Positions 46,531 to 58,810 of a DNA stretch of 64,000 nt are shown here, piece after piece. Position 1 is the stretch's first letter; each line of letters begins with the position of its first letter. The stretch covers positions 9,957,187 through 10,021,186 of the forward strand of contig NC_088206.1 of the NCBI RefSeq assembly GCF_037126465.1, written 5' to 3'. This stretch comes from Ornithodoros turicata (taxonomy: Eukaryota; Arthropoda; Arachnida; Ixodida; Argasidae). The notes below the pieces were generated by a model. The model did no database searches. It was not told the origin of the DNA and saw nothing but the letters and a program-made list of their open reading frames with translations. The position numbers were made by a program, and so were the translations under genes.

Positions 46531-48134
46531 GCAACGTTTTATTTCATTTCATGGAACACGCCCTGGCGCAATGCGTCCTGAGAGTGACACGCTATAGCAG
46601 CGAATGGTGCCGTACCGACTTACAAACATGTGACTTGGTTACCTATAGGTACACGTCTGTAAGTCCGTACGGTCCATGGACGTAAGAAATTAAGGAGAGG
46701 GCGATAACCACAGAGGGCCGTGGGACTCCTCTAGCGGTCGCTCCTGGCAATACCACGCCCATCTAGTTGCCCGGTCACGTGATCCCCACATGTTTCGGTG
46801 TTATGACGCTCTGCGCGGAGGCTTGTAGGGTTAGCAAACCTCATCTTCAGCAATCCTCTTACCTTCAAAGAGTCCTTTTGAACAATGCTTTGAAGGTTGT
46901 GTGATGACATTTGCTGCTTGATAAATCACAGCAAAACATAAGCAAAACAGAAGAAAACCCAAGCAATGTCACAATGACGTGCGTACATCTTCTAGCGATT
47001 TAGTGATCCATTGCTTCCACACAGAGCTTGTCTATTTTGTGTTTGAACGGGTATGATACTTTCTAACTCCGAACATGTTATGAAAGCGTAAGCAAGTTAT
47101 TCGGCCGGGGCTCGTCTCTGTATTCAGGTAAGATACGCCGCGGGCATGGAGGACGCCATGTTTCATGACGTATGGCAGTGATGTTTATGGGTCAGGTGTG
47201 TGGGCAACTAACCACAATGCCATGCGCGGGTCACAGCGCGCCCGCTTGCATTCGGAGGGGGCCCGGCTTAGGGCATCTGCTTAGTTTCTTACCTCCATGG
47301 TACGGTCCCATTTTCTACTTGCGTGTCACTCCGAGGAAGTAATGCGCCGTAGCGTGAACTTCTGTCCAGTACTGTACGTCTCAATTTGCCTAGTACTATA
47401 TTGCTTTTAGTATAACCGTTCAAGTTTAACGAATCACAATTTTCACCACCGTTTTGGCGCACTATAGCCTGAGCTGCTTGTGCGTCATAAATACTCCAAT
47501 CATCATCATCGTCCACGTCGTCGTCGCCACCACAAGGTTCCACCTCATGGCAGAGGCCATTATTTGATATCCCAATAGCTGTTCTCTAGACGCCACATGT
47601 CTCACCACTGTTGCCATCTGTTGCCGCCTAGCCACACAAACGAGGGAAGATGAAGTTGCTGGAAACGAGCACTCGGACAACGTTGATGGGAAGCAGCAAG
47701 CTACAAGTTCTCTTTGAAGTTTGCCGATAAGTTACGTTGACCGTGAGAAAGAGCAATCGTAAGCCATGATAGCAAGTGTCGACGGGGGCCGAACTATAAT
47801 GTCCGGACGGAAGGAATGCACCTTTTGTCAATATGGCTTCTGCACAGAGGCTGGAAGAAAGGCTCAGTTCTGTTTGACAACTGAATGAAGTGGTGTGTGT
47901 CACAATGGTCTCTATTTGGGAAACAAGCACAGCAGGCAAGAAGGAAATACAGTGGTGTTTACGAATACCGCATCACAGCACAGAGCTGCATTGAAAGGCG
48001 TTCTGTGGACATGGTTCACGTCCAACTTACCACGCATTGCCAAGCATTTCATGTCCATTATCATAGCGTTCGGATCTTATTCAAGAAGGAGCCACTGTCC
48101 ACGCTGTGGACTACTTGACTTCTGCTCCAGAATG
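46531..48134. other. Unit B tail, part 2
   Basis: It includes a hairpin near 46,610-46,675 (CGACTTACA/TGTAAGTCCG) and a minus-strand frame at 47,289-47,543 beginning MEPCGGDDDVDDDDDWSIYD that is broken in unit A. It ends with the segment used as a tail by every unit (CCACTGTCCACGCTGTGGAC). No gene is supportable. Confidence 0.45.
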
Positions 48135-48428
48135 TTTCTTATGTAGCATATGTAACTGAACCACTCCCTAGTCAGCTCTTTTCTCATGTCTGAAGAAGGT
48201 CAAAAAGAAAGGTTTTCCAACCCCATCACGCATCGACTCAACCTTACCTTATTCAGTAAACAGCGAATGTTTCGTTGCCTCGCCCTATCGGAACCACGAC
48301 GAACTATACATAGCAGTTGTCGTTCGATAGTAGCGTTGTCAAAGTAAGAAGGTTGAAGGAGGAGGACATTGGTCCTGTGCAATGTTCAAAAGAATAAAGT
48401 CAGGTTGGGAAACCGGATGACCACTCAG

Positions 48429-49134
48429 CTACACTCTAAGAAAAAAAAAGGACGAAAATGGGGAGTAATTGCAGCTTCTCGTCCCCTATAGACTGCAGTT
48501 ACTCCCTATTTTAGTCCCCTAACCCTGATATTTACTCCCCGGGACTGAACATTCTACACACACAGTCTACGTATACAGGGTGTTCAAAATTAAGCTTTCA
48601 CTAGCACTTGATAAATAGGCGAACAAAAGAAAACTGGTGCTACTTTTTCTGTTCCTTGAGTAAGAAACAGGTGATACATAATTAGCAGCACCTGTTTCTT
48701 ACACAAGTGGCGTAAAGTTATCATGCGGTTTGCTGTCATCGCTGTGTTTGCGTAGCGCGCGTGAAAGCTTAATTTTGAACACCCTGTATTTGTGCTCTCG
48801 GTCAATTTGATGGCATACGGCTGCATAACTGAGCCAACTTAGCAATTTTCCACCCACACAAAGTAAGAAACAGTTAGCGCTTCTTTCTTCGCAAATTGTG
48901 TCCTATGTATGTCGCAAGATTTTATATCACTCGATATATCACGGTTGACGGTTTGATACAAAGCATTGTCGTGCATGAACACGAATTATGTACCTGGGAC
49001 TCTTAGAGTAGAGCCTGAAATGTAGTCTCCACTCTGTGACATTCATTTACTCTCGAAAGGGATTATTTTTTGTGCCAATGCTTTTCGACCCTAAGAGGAG
49101 TAAAATTACTCATTTTTTTTTCATTAGAGTGTAG
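48429..49134. mobile_element. CTACAC-type DNA element, unit C
   Basis: Same element as 26,679-27,199, with cleaner ends (CTACACTCTAAGAAAAAA and TCATTAGAGTGTAG), interrupted by the TA-flanked MITE at 48,576-48,786. Confidence 0.65.
48576..48786. mobile_element. Tc1/mariner-type MITE, TA-flanked
   Basis: The ends CAGGGTGTTCAAAATTAAGC and the exact inverse match for 25 bp. TA lies at each side, and unit A has the uninterrupted site CGTATATTTGTG. The interior holds a second palindrome, GTAAGAAACAGGTG/CACCTGTTTCTTAC. It is 211 bp and non-coding. Confidence 0.9.
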
Positions 49135-49229
49135 GGTGGGAGACGTCACACTAGTCCATCACTAATTTTATAGCTAGCCGCAATAGGACCGGGGGAATAG
49201 TCACTTATTTCGGTCGTTTTTTTTTTCTT

Positions 49230-49569
49230 TTTCAATGGGAATTTATGTTAGTGGGCGGGTAAACACTTCTCAATGTGTGGAGGAAATGCTATGCTGCTCA
49301 CCTTCCCCACCCTCCCCCACTTCACGCAATGGAATATTTCATGCTTTGACCAAGGTCCACCAATAGAACGATTTTTGTTCTCCAACGGGAACAAACGAAT
49401 CAAGCTCTGGTTCCAGGACCCAGGAGCACATCATTCATGTGGGTGTTATGCCTTCTATTTTTTTAGATTGTCCCTATTAAAAATCACTGTGAGAAGACGA
49501 TGAAAAATATGCAAGAAACGAGAAAGGAATATCTTCATTTCTGCTAATTTTTCAGTATTAGCTGTCGTC
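49230..49569 (+). promoter_or_regulatory. Upstream block of copy C (shortened)
   Basis: Compared with A it lacks 161 bp (A positions 27,501-27,661), joined at AGCACATCATTCATG with a short CAT microhomology. The TATA-like site reads ATTAAAAATCACTG, so it is weaker than in A and D. The poly-C tract is replaced by CCTTCCCCACCCTCCCCC. Confidence 0.45.
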
Positions 49570-49989
49570 ATGGCTGACTTCAGAACCTCAAGAAACATGA
49601 AGTACGGCATCGTCATCGCATTGTTCTTGCTGTCCGGGGCACTTTTTGCCGCCGGGACAGTACTAGTCCACCTAGACATCCCAGGAGGCCGCGGCCTGTT
49701 GGCTGCCGCCGCCTTCACTTTACTGATGGCCTTAACGGTCATCTACTTCGTCTGTGTAAAGAGCCTGCAAGGATTCGTTCTAGACGTCGAGGCCATCGAG
49801 CAACACCTGTCCAGCTCCGGCTCCCAACCGGAGCCGGTGTCTGAGGCCATGCGAGTGCGCATCCAAGCGTGGATCAAGGACGTCAATAGATCTCTGTGGC
49901 CGGAAGGCGTCCCAGAAGAGCCAGTCCAGTACTCTAGGCCACCGTCGCCAAGTTCGGGAGCGGGTAGTTCTTCCTGCTCCCTGAACTAG
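49570..49989 (+). CDS. Two-helix membrane protein, copy C (139 aa)
   Basis: Intact. The first half (residues 1 to about 72) is of the A/D type (FRTSRNMK, ALFAAGTVLVHLDIPGG). The second half is of the B type (IEQHLSSSGS, VNRSLWPEGVPEEPVQYS), so it looks like a product of conversion or crossing-over between paralogs. A Lys replaces Gln in QAWIKDVN, and a Cys appears near the end (SSSCSLN). Helices, turn and tail are as in A. The upstream block has lost 161 bp, so expression may differ from the other copies. Confidence 0.8.
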   Translation: MADFRTSRNMKYGIVIALFLLSGALFAAGTVLVHLDIPGGRGLLAAAAFTLLMALTVIYFVCVKSLQGFVLDVEAIEQHLSSSGSQPEPVSEAMRVRIQAWIKDVNRSLWPEGVPEEPVQYSRPPSPSSGAGSSSCSLN

Positions 49990-50010
49990 TGCGCGACAAG
50001 GCGGCGGACA

Positions 50011-50380
50011 ACAACATCAGTCCGCCGCAGGTCCTCCAGACCATCGGAGGACCATGTATAGAGTATCCCAGCCTTGGGCAACACCATCAGCCCGCTGGAT
50101 GTCCTCCAGACCATCGGAGGACCGTGGACAGAGTGGCCTCGCGGTGGGCAACACCATCAGCCCGCCGCAGGTTCTCCAGACCATCGGAGAGCCATGGAGG
50201 AACTGGTCTAGCGGTAGGAAATACCATCAACCCTTCGCAATTCCTCCGGACTAGCGGAGGACCATGGACAGAGCAGCCTAACAGAGGACGAACACCATCA
50301 GCCAGCTGTAGGTCCGCCAGAACATCGGAGGGCCATGGAGGAACTGGTTTAGCGGTGTCCCATAACATCAACCCACCGTA
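50011..50380 (+). repeat. 70-bp stem-loop minisatellite, copy C
   Basis: Same five units. One change, GGACTAGCGG in place of GGACTACCGG, weakens the extended stem of unit 4. The 17-bp inverted repeat follows at 50,535-50,621. Confidence 0.85.
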
Positions 50381-51109
50381 TATCTTTTTATCGCCATATA
50401 TCGGCCTAGTGGTGCGCAAGAGAATCACCTCGCTCTGGAGAGCGCCTGGTGTCAACGACCTTTTCCTTAGGTTTCACAGAACCATGAATAAGTAGCAGGC
50501 ACATTGGCGCCCACGATATTTCCTCCAGGTCACCGAACACCATCGGCAATATATATGCAATATGCAATGTAGATATGTCGATATGTATGCAATATCGGCA
50601 TACATATTGCCGATGGTGTTCGATACATAGTCGATGTTGGTGTTGATACATATTGCAATGACTCAGAGGCGGGCAACGCTCTCAGCGCGTCGTATATTCT
50701 CCAGGCTGTCGGGAGACTATTCATATACCAGTGTAGCGGTGCACAGCGGAACGCGTTCACGCAGTTTTCTCCAGACCTCCGGAGAACACCGGCAGCCACA
50801 TCGCTCGATATAACGCGCCACGAACCAACTACAGTCCAGCCATGAGTAAGTGGAAGATAACACTACTGATATGACAACTTAGCGACGCCCAATGCTATTC
50901 GTCCTCGGCCTATTTCTCCACACCACGAAAGAACACTGGGAGACAAATCGCTCACTATACCGGCCATCAACCAAGCAAATCTTCTCCCATTCCTGTCTGT
51001 GTTCTTTCTGCTGCTGAATGTCCACCATGAAGCAATCACAGCCCAGCAATGACTAAATAGCAGGCTGTACAATCAACCCGACAGAGATCATCAACAGATT
51101 ATACAGATT

Positions 51110-51831
51110 AAGTGAAGTGTTCACACGCTTCAACAAGGACAGCCCTTTTGGATCCTACCGCACCCGGAAGTACACACAGAAATTCCGGGAGTCAATAAGA
51201 AATCAGAAACGGACGCCTCCGTGCTCAAGACATTGCCCTTAGCATATCTTTAGGGCATCTTCTCATCAAAAACAGTCTATACATCTATACAGATGGTTCC
51301 TCTACAGAAGATCTGAAAGCGTATGTATCCCAAACCACGCGGAAGGGATACAGGCTCTCGCATGGCACCTCATCTACCGCTGCTGAACTACACGCTATAT
51401 TCAAGGCACGATTCCACATGAAGAAATCTCACCCGAAAACTTGGCTCATCTGCGCACATTCGAAGTCCTCCTTAGAAGTTATCATCAAAAGAAGGGATTT
51501 GAATTATAGGTGCACAAACTATTTTATATCCTCACCACACTCATAGATGCCGTAGAGTCAGGACACAGTGTAACACTGCGGTGGATTCCCTCCCACTGTG
51601 GTATATCTGGGAATGAAGCAGCCGACGAAACAGCCAAGGAAGCTCTAAGCAAGACAGAGCTCAACGCCATACTTTCTCGAAAGCCAACTCCAAAGCCTAT
51701 CTAAGAAAAACGACGACCGAAAAATCGAGAGTACTCTGGAAGGCATACCTACAACCTGCTGATAATCTCTTCTTTCATCGATCCTAATTTGACAGCTATT
51801 GTTCCAACATGCCTGGGGAGACCACTACAAA
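51110..51831 (+). pseudogene. RNase H relic, copy C
   Basis: Same motif series as A, including the LICAHSKSS change, which groups A and C against B. WIPSHCGISGNEAADE is intact. Frames are broken in the same places as A. Confidence 0.75.
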
Positions 51832-52756
51832 CAACCATCCACAGAAAACTTGTCAGCTCTATTCATGGACAATGCTCTACAGAACGAAACTCACATCAAC
51901 TTCGTTCCTCACATCCCACCGTATATCTTTTTATCGCCATATATCGGCCTAGTGGTGCGCAACAGAATCAACTCGCTCTGGAGAACGCCTGGTGTCAACG
52001 ACGTTTTCCTTAGGTTCCACAGAACCTTATCATGGGCGCCAATGTGCCTGCTACTTATTCATGGTTCTGTGGAACCTAAGGAATGCCAATGCCAAACATC
52101 CCGCAGAAGCCTTCGCAGTTACGCTGAAGCTTCAAAGAAATGTAGCTGCAGGTACACACCAGGGAGACCGCATAGCTCCAGAAACCTTCCTGTTATACGA
52201 AGAAGAAACACCATTAGAAGGCTGGAAAACACTGACAGGTAGAACGTTCTTTATAACGCGCCACCAAGGAGCCATTCACAGGCCAGAAGTAGCTACACAG
52301 CGTGAAATATTGAAAGAGGAGAAAGCGGCTATTGATGCAGACAAATAGATGTGCGCAATCTTATTCACTCAACGCCACTGGAGGATACCAGGAGGCAAAT
52401 CGCTCCGGTAGAGCACGCCCCCAAACGGCCTACCACAGAGTTGCAATGACAGAGCGGCGCACTCCACTGCCGGACCACCAGTGCATAGGAAGGCTGCAGA
52501 TGTTGCAAAACAGCGGTATGCAAAGCCATTTGCCCACGGTATGTTCTCCAGACTCCCGGAGGACTCTTGCAAAAAGACCACTTGCTATGACACGTCTCTG
52601 AGTAACCACCATAAGGTGCCACACTGGAGCAAGTCGGGATGTGTTACTCTGCGTCAATGTGGGCGTGATTGGGAAACAACGTAAATGACAATGCGGAGGG
52701 GGTGAGTGCATGGCACACTGTTTCCTAGCGTGGCTTGGTACGTAGAAGAGGCGGTA

Positions 52757-52829
52757 GCCGGCACTGTGTAGTTGGTAGCATCTCTGACCGAAAATCAGAG
52801 GGTTGCGGGTTCGAATCCCGCTGCTGGTG
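52757..52829 (+). mobile_element. tRNA-Phe(GAA)-like SINE head, copy C1
   Basis: Same as copy A apart from CACTG in place of CATTG after the acceptor stem. C at position 33. Confidence 0.65.
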
Positions 52830-53305
52830 CCTTTTCTTCAACCGCCACTGCTCAATAGAGATGCGGCTCCCAATACGTTGGAGGCCAGTTGATGCTTCGA
52901 CTAAATGAGCCCATCGCGCTCCAACTAATGCTCCCATGAGTTTGTCAGAAAGATGGCAGTTGACGAGCGAGTTTCACGTAAAAAGCAAAAGTGTCCTCTC
53001 TGTCGCAATCCTTGCCTTCGATTTTACTAAAAAAAGAACGTATTTCATGTCCAGGCCTTCCAGTGACTACGTGGATCAGGGCACTGGGCGACCCTCGCGG
53101 GGAATGTGCAACGATTTATTGATGTCTCCTCAATGCCCAATGTTGTGGCTGCAGGCAGCTTGGGAATCTGGACATGATGGATAATGCCAAGTTCACTGCA
53201 CCATTTTCATCACTCTCCACAGAGGTAACCGGGAAGCTGCTCGCCCCAAGTTACAAGTTTTCGCACTCTCGAGCGCCATTACAGGGCGACAGACATTACA
53301 AGGTA

Positions 53306-54054
53306 CAGTCAACCCTCGATTTATGAACCTTCGATTTATGAATTCCCTGGTTTTATGAACACTAGCACGAGGAACCAAACTTTTTACATGCATTTTTCCC
53401 TCGTTTTATGAACCTCGATATTCGAATAATGAATGGAGTTTCTGGGAAACAACTAGGAGTTGCCCAGCGTTTTTGCCTTCAATTTATGAACGGGTCGTTC
53501 AGAGGCCAACAAAAACCTTCAAAGGGATTATTCGTGGTCTTATGAATGACGCCTGAACAGACAAAACGTTTTCCAGGTATTGCACCCTCGGTTCTTAACC
53601 CTTCGAAATCCGAACAACAAACGGGTTTTTGCAGAAGTGTTCCTGACCTCAATTCATGAATAAGGTGTCCGCTGTCACCCTGAGATTAATAAACGTAGGT
53701 TAAAAACCCCAGAGGAAATCCGAGACCAGTTGAGTGCGAGTGTGCTGACATCTCCTCTTTCCAAGATTGACACAGCGGAAGGCGTGGTCCAAAGCAAAAT
53801 TAAACTATTTAGTATTGCATAATAAACAGAGTGTGAATGCGCTAACATCTGTGCTTTGTGAGATTGATACAGCAGAAGGCATGGTCGAAAGCAAAATTAC
53901 ACAATATATTGCATTATAAACACAATACCAACTCGGAAATACTGTTCCATTTGCTCGATAGTACTCACTTAACGGAATTTTCGATTTATGAATCCCTCGA
54001 TTTATGAACGATTTTTCGGGGAACCGAGGGTGTTCATAAATCGTGGGTTGACTG
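53306..54054. mobile_element. pogo/Tigger-like non-autonomous element
   Basis: The ends CAGTCAACCCTCGATTTATG and the inverse of CATAAATCGTGGGTTGACTG are flanked by TA. Units A and B have the empty site AAGGTATTTTC. CAGTC-type ends are characteristic of pogo/Tigger elements. The interior is full of TTTATGAA motifs and has no transposase frame. 749 bp. Confidence 0.85.
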
Positions 54055-54159
54055 TATTTTCTTTTTGTTTTTGAATCATGCAGCGTCCCTTCATGACTTA
54101 AAATTCAATGCGATTTTCACGTTGTTAAAAGACGTAGCGTCATTCGCCGCCAGACCTGT

Positions 54160-54583
54160 AAAGTAATTAATTGCAAGTAATTGAATTGTTGTAATTAATT
54201 ACTTCCTTAGTAATTAATTACTTCCGTAATTACATTAGGTTTTATGTAATTGTAACTGTAATTGAATTACTTTTACAGGTAACGCGTAACGCATTTTGAA
54301 TTACTTTCAGAATTACTTCGAACGCTGTTTGGGAAGGACCAATGTTTAAGGTTTGGGTCAATTCCACACCGTTTCTTTACTTTTTTTTTTAGTGATCACC
54401 CAAAGACTGGATTCAGATCGGTACATTTTTCGTTTCGGTACAGACTTTTTACATTCGAATATGGAAGGAGGAAAACACTCAGCAGTGGACCAGTGGAGCG
54501 CTTGTTTTCGGTTGGTGGTCTTATCGTGGTGGTCCGGTCAAGTGAGAATTGCTTTTCAGAGGATCATCATGCTGGCAGATTAA
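54160..54583 (+). pseudogene. hAT transposase relic, copy C (deleted)
   Basis: The TAATTACTT lead is present, but about 90 bp of the coding part are missing before CAGTGGACCAGTGGAGCG. The dimerisation motif is therefore left out of frame. Confidence 0.55.
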
Positions 54584-55079
54584 ACATATGGTTTAAATTA
54601 TTTGCAGGACAGGAATTGCGTAGCTTCACACAAATACTACTACTGTGACATAACTTGTGTTACTGACATTATTCCACAAGATGTAGTATCCAGTATGGTC
54701 CTTTATATGGGGGGTATGTACAGTGCAACCAACAGATGCTAATTACAAATATGTGTTTCCTACAGTGTTGAAATGGTGCAGTTTGTATCTGAGAGCCATA
54801 ATGAAACACAGGCAGCAAGGACAGACTTTTGACGCCCTCAAGAAACTTGGCAACACATTGCAGGGACTCTGGATGCTGCGGAAATTTCCAGAACACAGAG
54901 ATCAAGGCTGCGTTTAAACAACAAGTGGTTAGAGAAATCCAAGACAGTTGCATGTGTAAGCAGTTCGCTGTTGGATTTGCTTCTGTCCGAGATACGTTAT
55001 CTCAAAGGGGACACACGGGCACACTCCCAGAGGTACTAGGGCTGGCTGTGAAATAGAATGAGGAGAGAGGGAAGATATA

Positions 55080-56027
55080 CCAGGGGTGTTCAAGTCAAAC
55101 CGGGACTTTCTGTATCCTAAGTGTACAAATGGCTCGCGCTACTTCTTTTTCGTCATTTTCACACGCGACAGGCCTCCGCGTTCACCACGTGGTGGTCCAA
55201 AGTTTGTGCAAAACAGAAGACACGTGCTGGACAAGATAGCCGACAACGAGGTGAGCGCGCACATCGAACAGTGAATATAGTCATGAAGTTTCTCGTGAAT
55301 GAAGGCGTAAAGTCATCTGAAATTTACAGAAGACTTCAGGCTCAGTATGGCCACGATACACTTAGCCGCAGCAAAGCGTTTGAGTGGTGCAAACGGTTCC
55401 GAGACGGCCGTACATCAGTGCAGGACGATCCCGGCCAGGGCGGCTCAGAGCCGAGTGTCAGAGTTCCTGAGAATATTCAACGTTTTTCCACGGTTTTCTG
55501 GAACAAGGCTGGCGTTGTTCATGTTGATTTTCTGCCCAGTGGTACCACCATCAATAGTGCATATTACGGACAGGTTCTCAGGGATGTGCATAAGGCGCTG
55601 AAGCAGAAGCGGCCGGGCCTCATCAACAAGAAGTCCTCCTCCTACAGGACAATGCACGCCTGCATACCGCGCATCTAACGACACGCACCTTACAGGAACT
55701 TGGCTGCGTTGCTGCCACATCCCCCTTACAGTCCACAGCTCGCCCCCAGTGATTTCCATCTCTTCGGGCCACTGAAGGCGTTCCTTGGGGTCCGCCACTT
55801 CAGCTGCGACGACGAGGTCAAGAATGCGGTCCGATCATGGCTGCTACGCGCTGCTACGCGCCGGTAAGGATTTCTACACTGCTGGCATCCAAGCTCTCGT
55901 GAAACGCTGGGACAAGTGCATTAGTGCAGCTGAGATTACGTTGAAAAATAAAACTAATTTCTCGCCTGTAAGTTCATTTTACTTTTGCGAGAAATGAAAA
56001 GTCTCGGTTTGACATGAACGCCCCTCG
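55080..56027 (+). mobile_element. Internally deleted mariner, copy C
   Basis: Same deletion and frameshifts as A and B. The left end has one change (CCAGGGG in place of CGAGGGG). TA-flanked. Confidence 0.8.
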
Positions 56028-57374
56028 TATAACCCCTTTTTCTTGTCTCTTATTCTGTTGATTAAATTGTCATTTGTTTAGCAGCATATATGTGTATATT
56101 CCAGAGTCCGCTAATAAATATATCAGTTGAGAGCTAGCAGTCGCATTGTAGCTGTCTCATCCTGTCCTTGGCTGTTTGTATTTCACTATGGCCATGTTTG
56201 CTATCGCAAAAAAAAACAAAAAAGAAACGAAAAGAGCATAGAAAAACACGAAAACAGCAACCTGCAAAGCTGCCTGTTCTAGTGCTCACATGGAGGCAAT
56301 GCAATGAGGTAACATGTTCCATTCATGAACTCTACATAGTAGTACACATCACAATGACAACCGATTATTCAGATTTTTTTTAACTACTTTGTCTTTTGGA
56401 ACTTTGATTGCGGAGCCTATTATTGTGGCTTTATGTGATTCCCTTCTTGAGACACTAGATTGCTGATGCTGTGCAGTGTGTTAATTTTGAAACTGTACTG
56501 TGCTGAGGTATAAAAAGAGAATTGTCATATCTGCATTTGAATACATAGGAATAATTTGTAAGTACTTTCCTTGTTGACATTTATGTCTGCACCAGGTCCC
56601 AACATTCTTGATTGATGGAAAATGTGAATAAAGATATTTATCTGCTCGCAAAACAATACACAAATGTCGTGTTTTCTAGTGAGATATTCCCTGTTCACGA
56701 GACAAATGTAGAAAAGTTGAAGGGGCACAATGATGGTAGAGTCTAGCATTGTTTTTTGCAGCTTCCTATATATTCCCTGTTATTCGTGTGCACATGTAGT
56801 ACTAGGAAGGTACAACATGCACATAAAAATAATTTTGTATGCATCCACACATATGGTTCAGAAGATTACATAGATGACCAAGAACATAATTGTGCTGCAT
56901 GTGCAATGCGTAATGCTAACGCATAACTTCCATGACGACAAGTACATGGGCCCTGTAAGACTGCCCTTTGCGAATAGTTTGGTAATGGGTCTCTAACTGT
57001 AAAGGTAAGAGGCAGTCGAGAATGCTGCAGACAGGGTTGCAACTTACATATTGCTTATCATGTCCTACATGATAAATATTATACAAAGTGATTTGTGATA
57101 ATCCCTGAGTACGGAATTAATTCCGAGGCTGGCCAATGATGTCACCCAGGACGACAAGTCACATAAATTGCCTCTGACACTTTTACACCCCGTGGGCTGA
57201 CTTGTGAGGTGAAACTGCACTCTACAGAAGGATAAGGTGCACCCACTGATTTGATTTCTAGGATCTATGCTATGCCCTAACTCTTCAGACCCCACATTTC
57301 CAAAAACACAATTTTTAAGTGGCAATCTGTGCTCTGGTATTTCTTTTGAGTCTGCATAGCGTGCAACCACATGA
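56028..57374. other. Unit C tail, part 1
   Basis: Matches B 43,594-44,930 with scattered changes. No gene is supportable. Confidence 0.45.
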
Positions 57375-57545
57375 TTGGATTGGATTGGATTGGATTGGAA
57401 AAGAAAGAAAAATATGGAGAGGTTAGTCCCGACCCAGTCAGAACTGGCTACTCCAAAACGCGTTTGTTGGTAAACAAAAAGAAAGAAACAGGTCAGCTAC
57501 GAAAAATAGGACAAACAAAGAAACAACCAAGCAGGATAAAGCATA
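57375..57545 (-). mobile_element. Short retro-insertion with 10-bp target duplication
   Basis: Absent from unit B. It is flanked by AACCACATGA (57,365-57,374 and 57,546-57,555) and begins with a TTGGA repeat, which on the minus strand is a CCAAT-repeat tail. Tail plus variable-length duplication fits a severely 5'-truncated non-LTR or SINE insertion. Confidence 0.7.
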
Positions 57546-58737
57546 AACCACATGACTTCCTGAGCTTTCGTGTGGATGTTTTTGTGCTACGGTTTACGGC
57601 TACAATATCCATATGCTAGACATGAAATGCAGTAGTTTGTAGCGTGCCACACGACGCAGCATGACATGGGAGGATGTGATTCAAAGAAAGCTTCTGGAAA
57701 ATGCACAGAATCCCACAGAATGTGATTTGTATTTCGTTTTACGTCGCTCCGTAACATCGTCGACGGTGTTCCACATTGGTAAATCGTACGTAAAACTCGT
57801 CCCATAGCACTATGCGGTTTCTCTAATACATAGCACGATTTGTTCCTGCAAAAATAAAACGCTGTCGGCATTTTCTGGCTAAAACGGCTGTTCCTAAGAT
57901 AATTGACCCTACAATGGGCAAGTGCTGTAAAGGGGCTAACGCAGACGCGACTTGATACAAATTGTACGTGCTCAAAAAACTCAAACGACGAATTCCAGTC
58001 ACAACATTGCACAGAGCTAGGTTCCCGAATGAGTTCGCAGCTGCTGCACTGTTTACTTATCGCGGAACTAGCAGACCCCGGAACCCGGCTGTCCGTGAAC
58101 TTCAAGCACAGATACGTGAAGCCACGAAAAGCCGTAGCTGAAATCCACTGACAAGTACGAAGGCGCATATACGTCACAATGCCCGTTCGGGTGCATCTAC
58201 GTCATAAAAATGGCTGCGCCCATGTGTGTTTCGGAATGAATTATCTGTTGTTTTTTTACATGGTACTGTTCCGAACTGGGAGAATGAAGGTGCACTTTGG
58301 GGAGAGCTGGATGTGTGCTTTCGGGAATATCACAACTGTTTCGACTATTTGGGATATCGGCATAGCTGACCTTTAACACTGCGTGGCCAATCGCTTTCCG
58401 TACGCAAGGTAATATAACGAGCGCATACTCCTCATGCGCACGACGTATATGAGCATATGGGAGTATTAATGTGAATAAGCTACTCTCTTATGTACGCCAT
58501 AACTAACAGCTTTCATGAATGCGAACGAGAGAGCAATACCGTGCGCGCAAATCGCGACCCAATAACCGCGCCCCCCTTTTCTTGCCCGCATTTGGGCTAG
58601 CTTAGGAAATCATCTTCTCTCATCAATTTCTTGTGAATGTGGGGGTGACTGGGGGGACAACGTAAAAGATAATGTGCTGGGGGTGAGTGCGCGACATCCT
58701 GATTCGTAGCGTGGCTTGGTACGTAGAAGAGGCGGTA

Positions 58738-58810
58738 GCCGGCACTGTGCAGTTGGTAGCGTCTCTGACCGAAAATCAGAGGGTTGCGGGTTCGAATCCC
58801 GCTGCTGGTG
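58738..58810 (+). mobile_element. tRNA-Phe(GAA)-like SINE head, copy C2
   Basis: Fifth clear copy. It has GTGCAGTTGGTAGCG in the D region, and the flanks match copy B2. Confidence 0.6.

Larger units (their letters stand above)
37366..48134 (+). repeat. Array unit B
   Basis: It has the same order as A but lacks the leader and the CTACAC-type element. Homology with the other units begins near AATGGGAACC at 37,366. It has the fullest tail (44,308-47,355), used here as reference for deletions in A and C. Confidence 0.85.

Noticed and set aside
47289..47543. Acidic minus-strand ORF (DDDVDDDDDW) as a protein gene
   Set aside because: A stop codon lies in the same frame in unit A; the Asp run comes from a simple CAT/CGT repeat.
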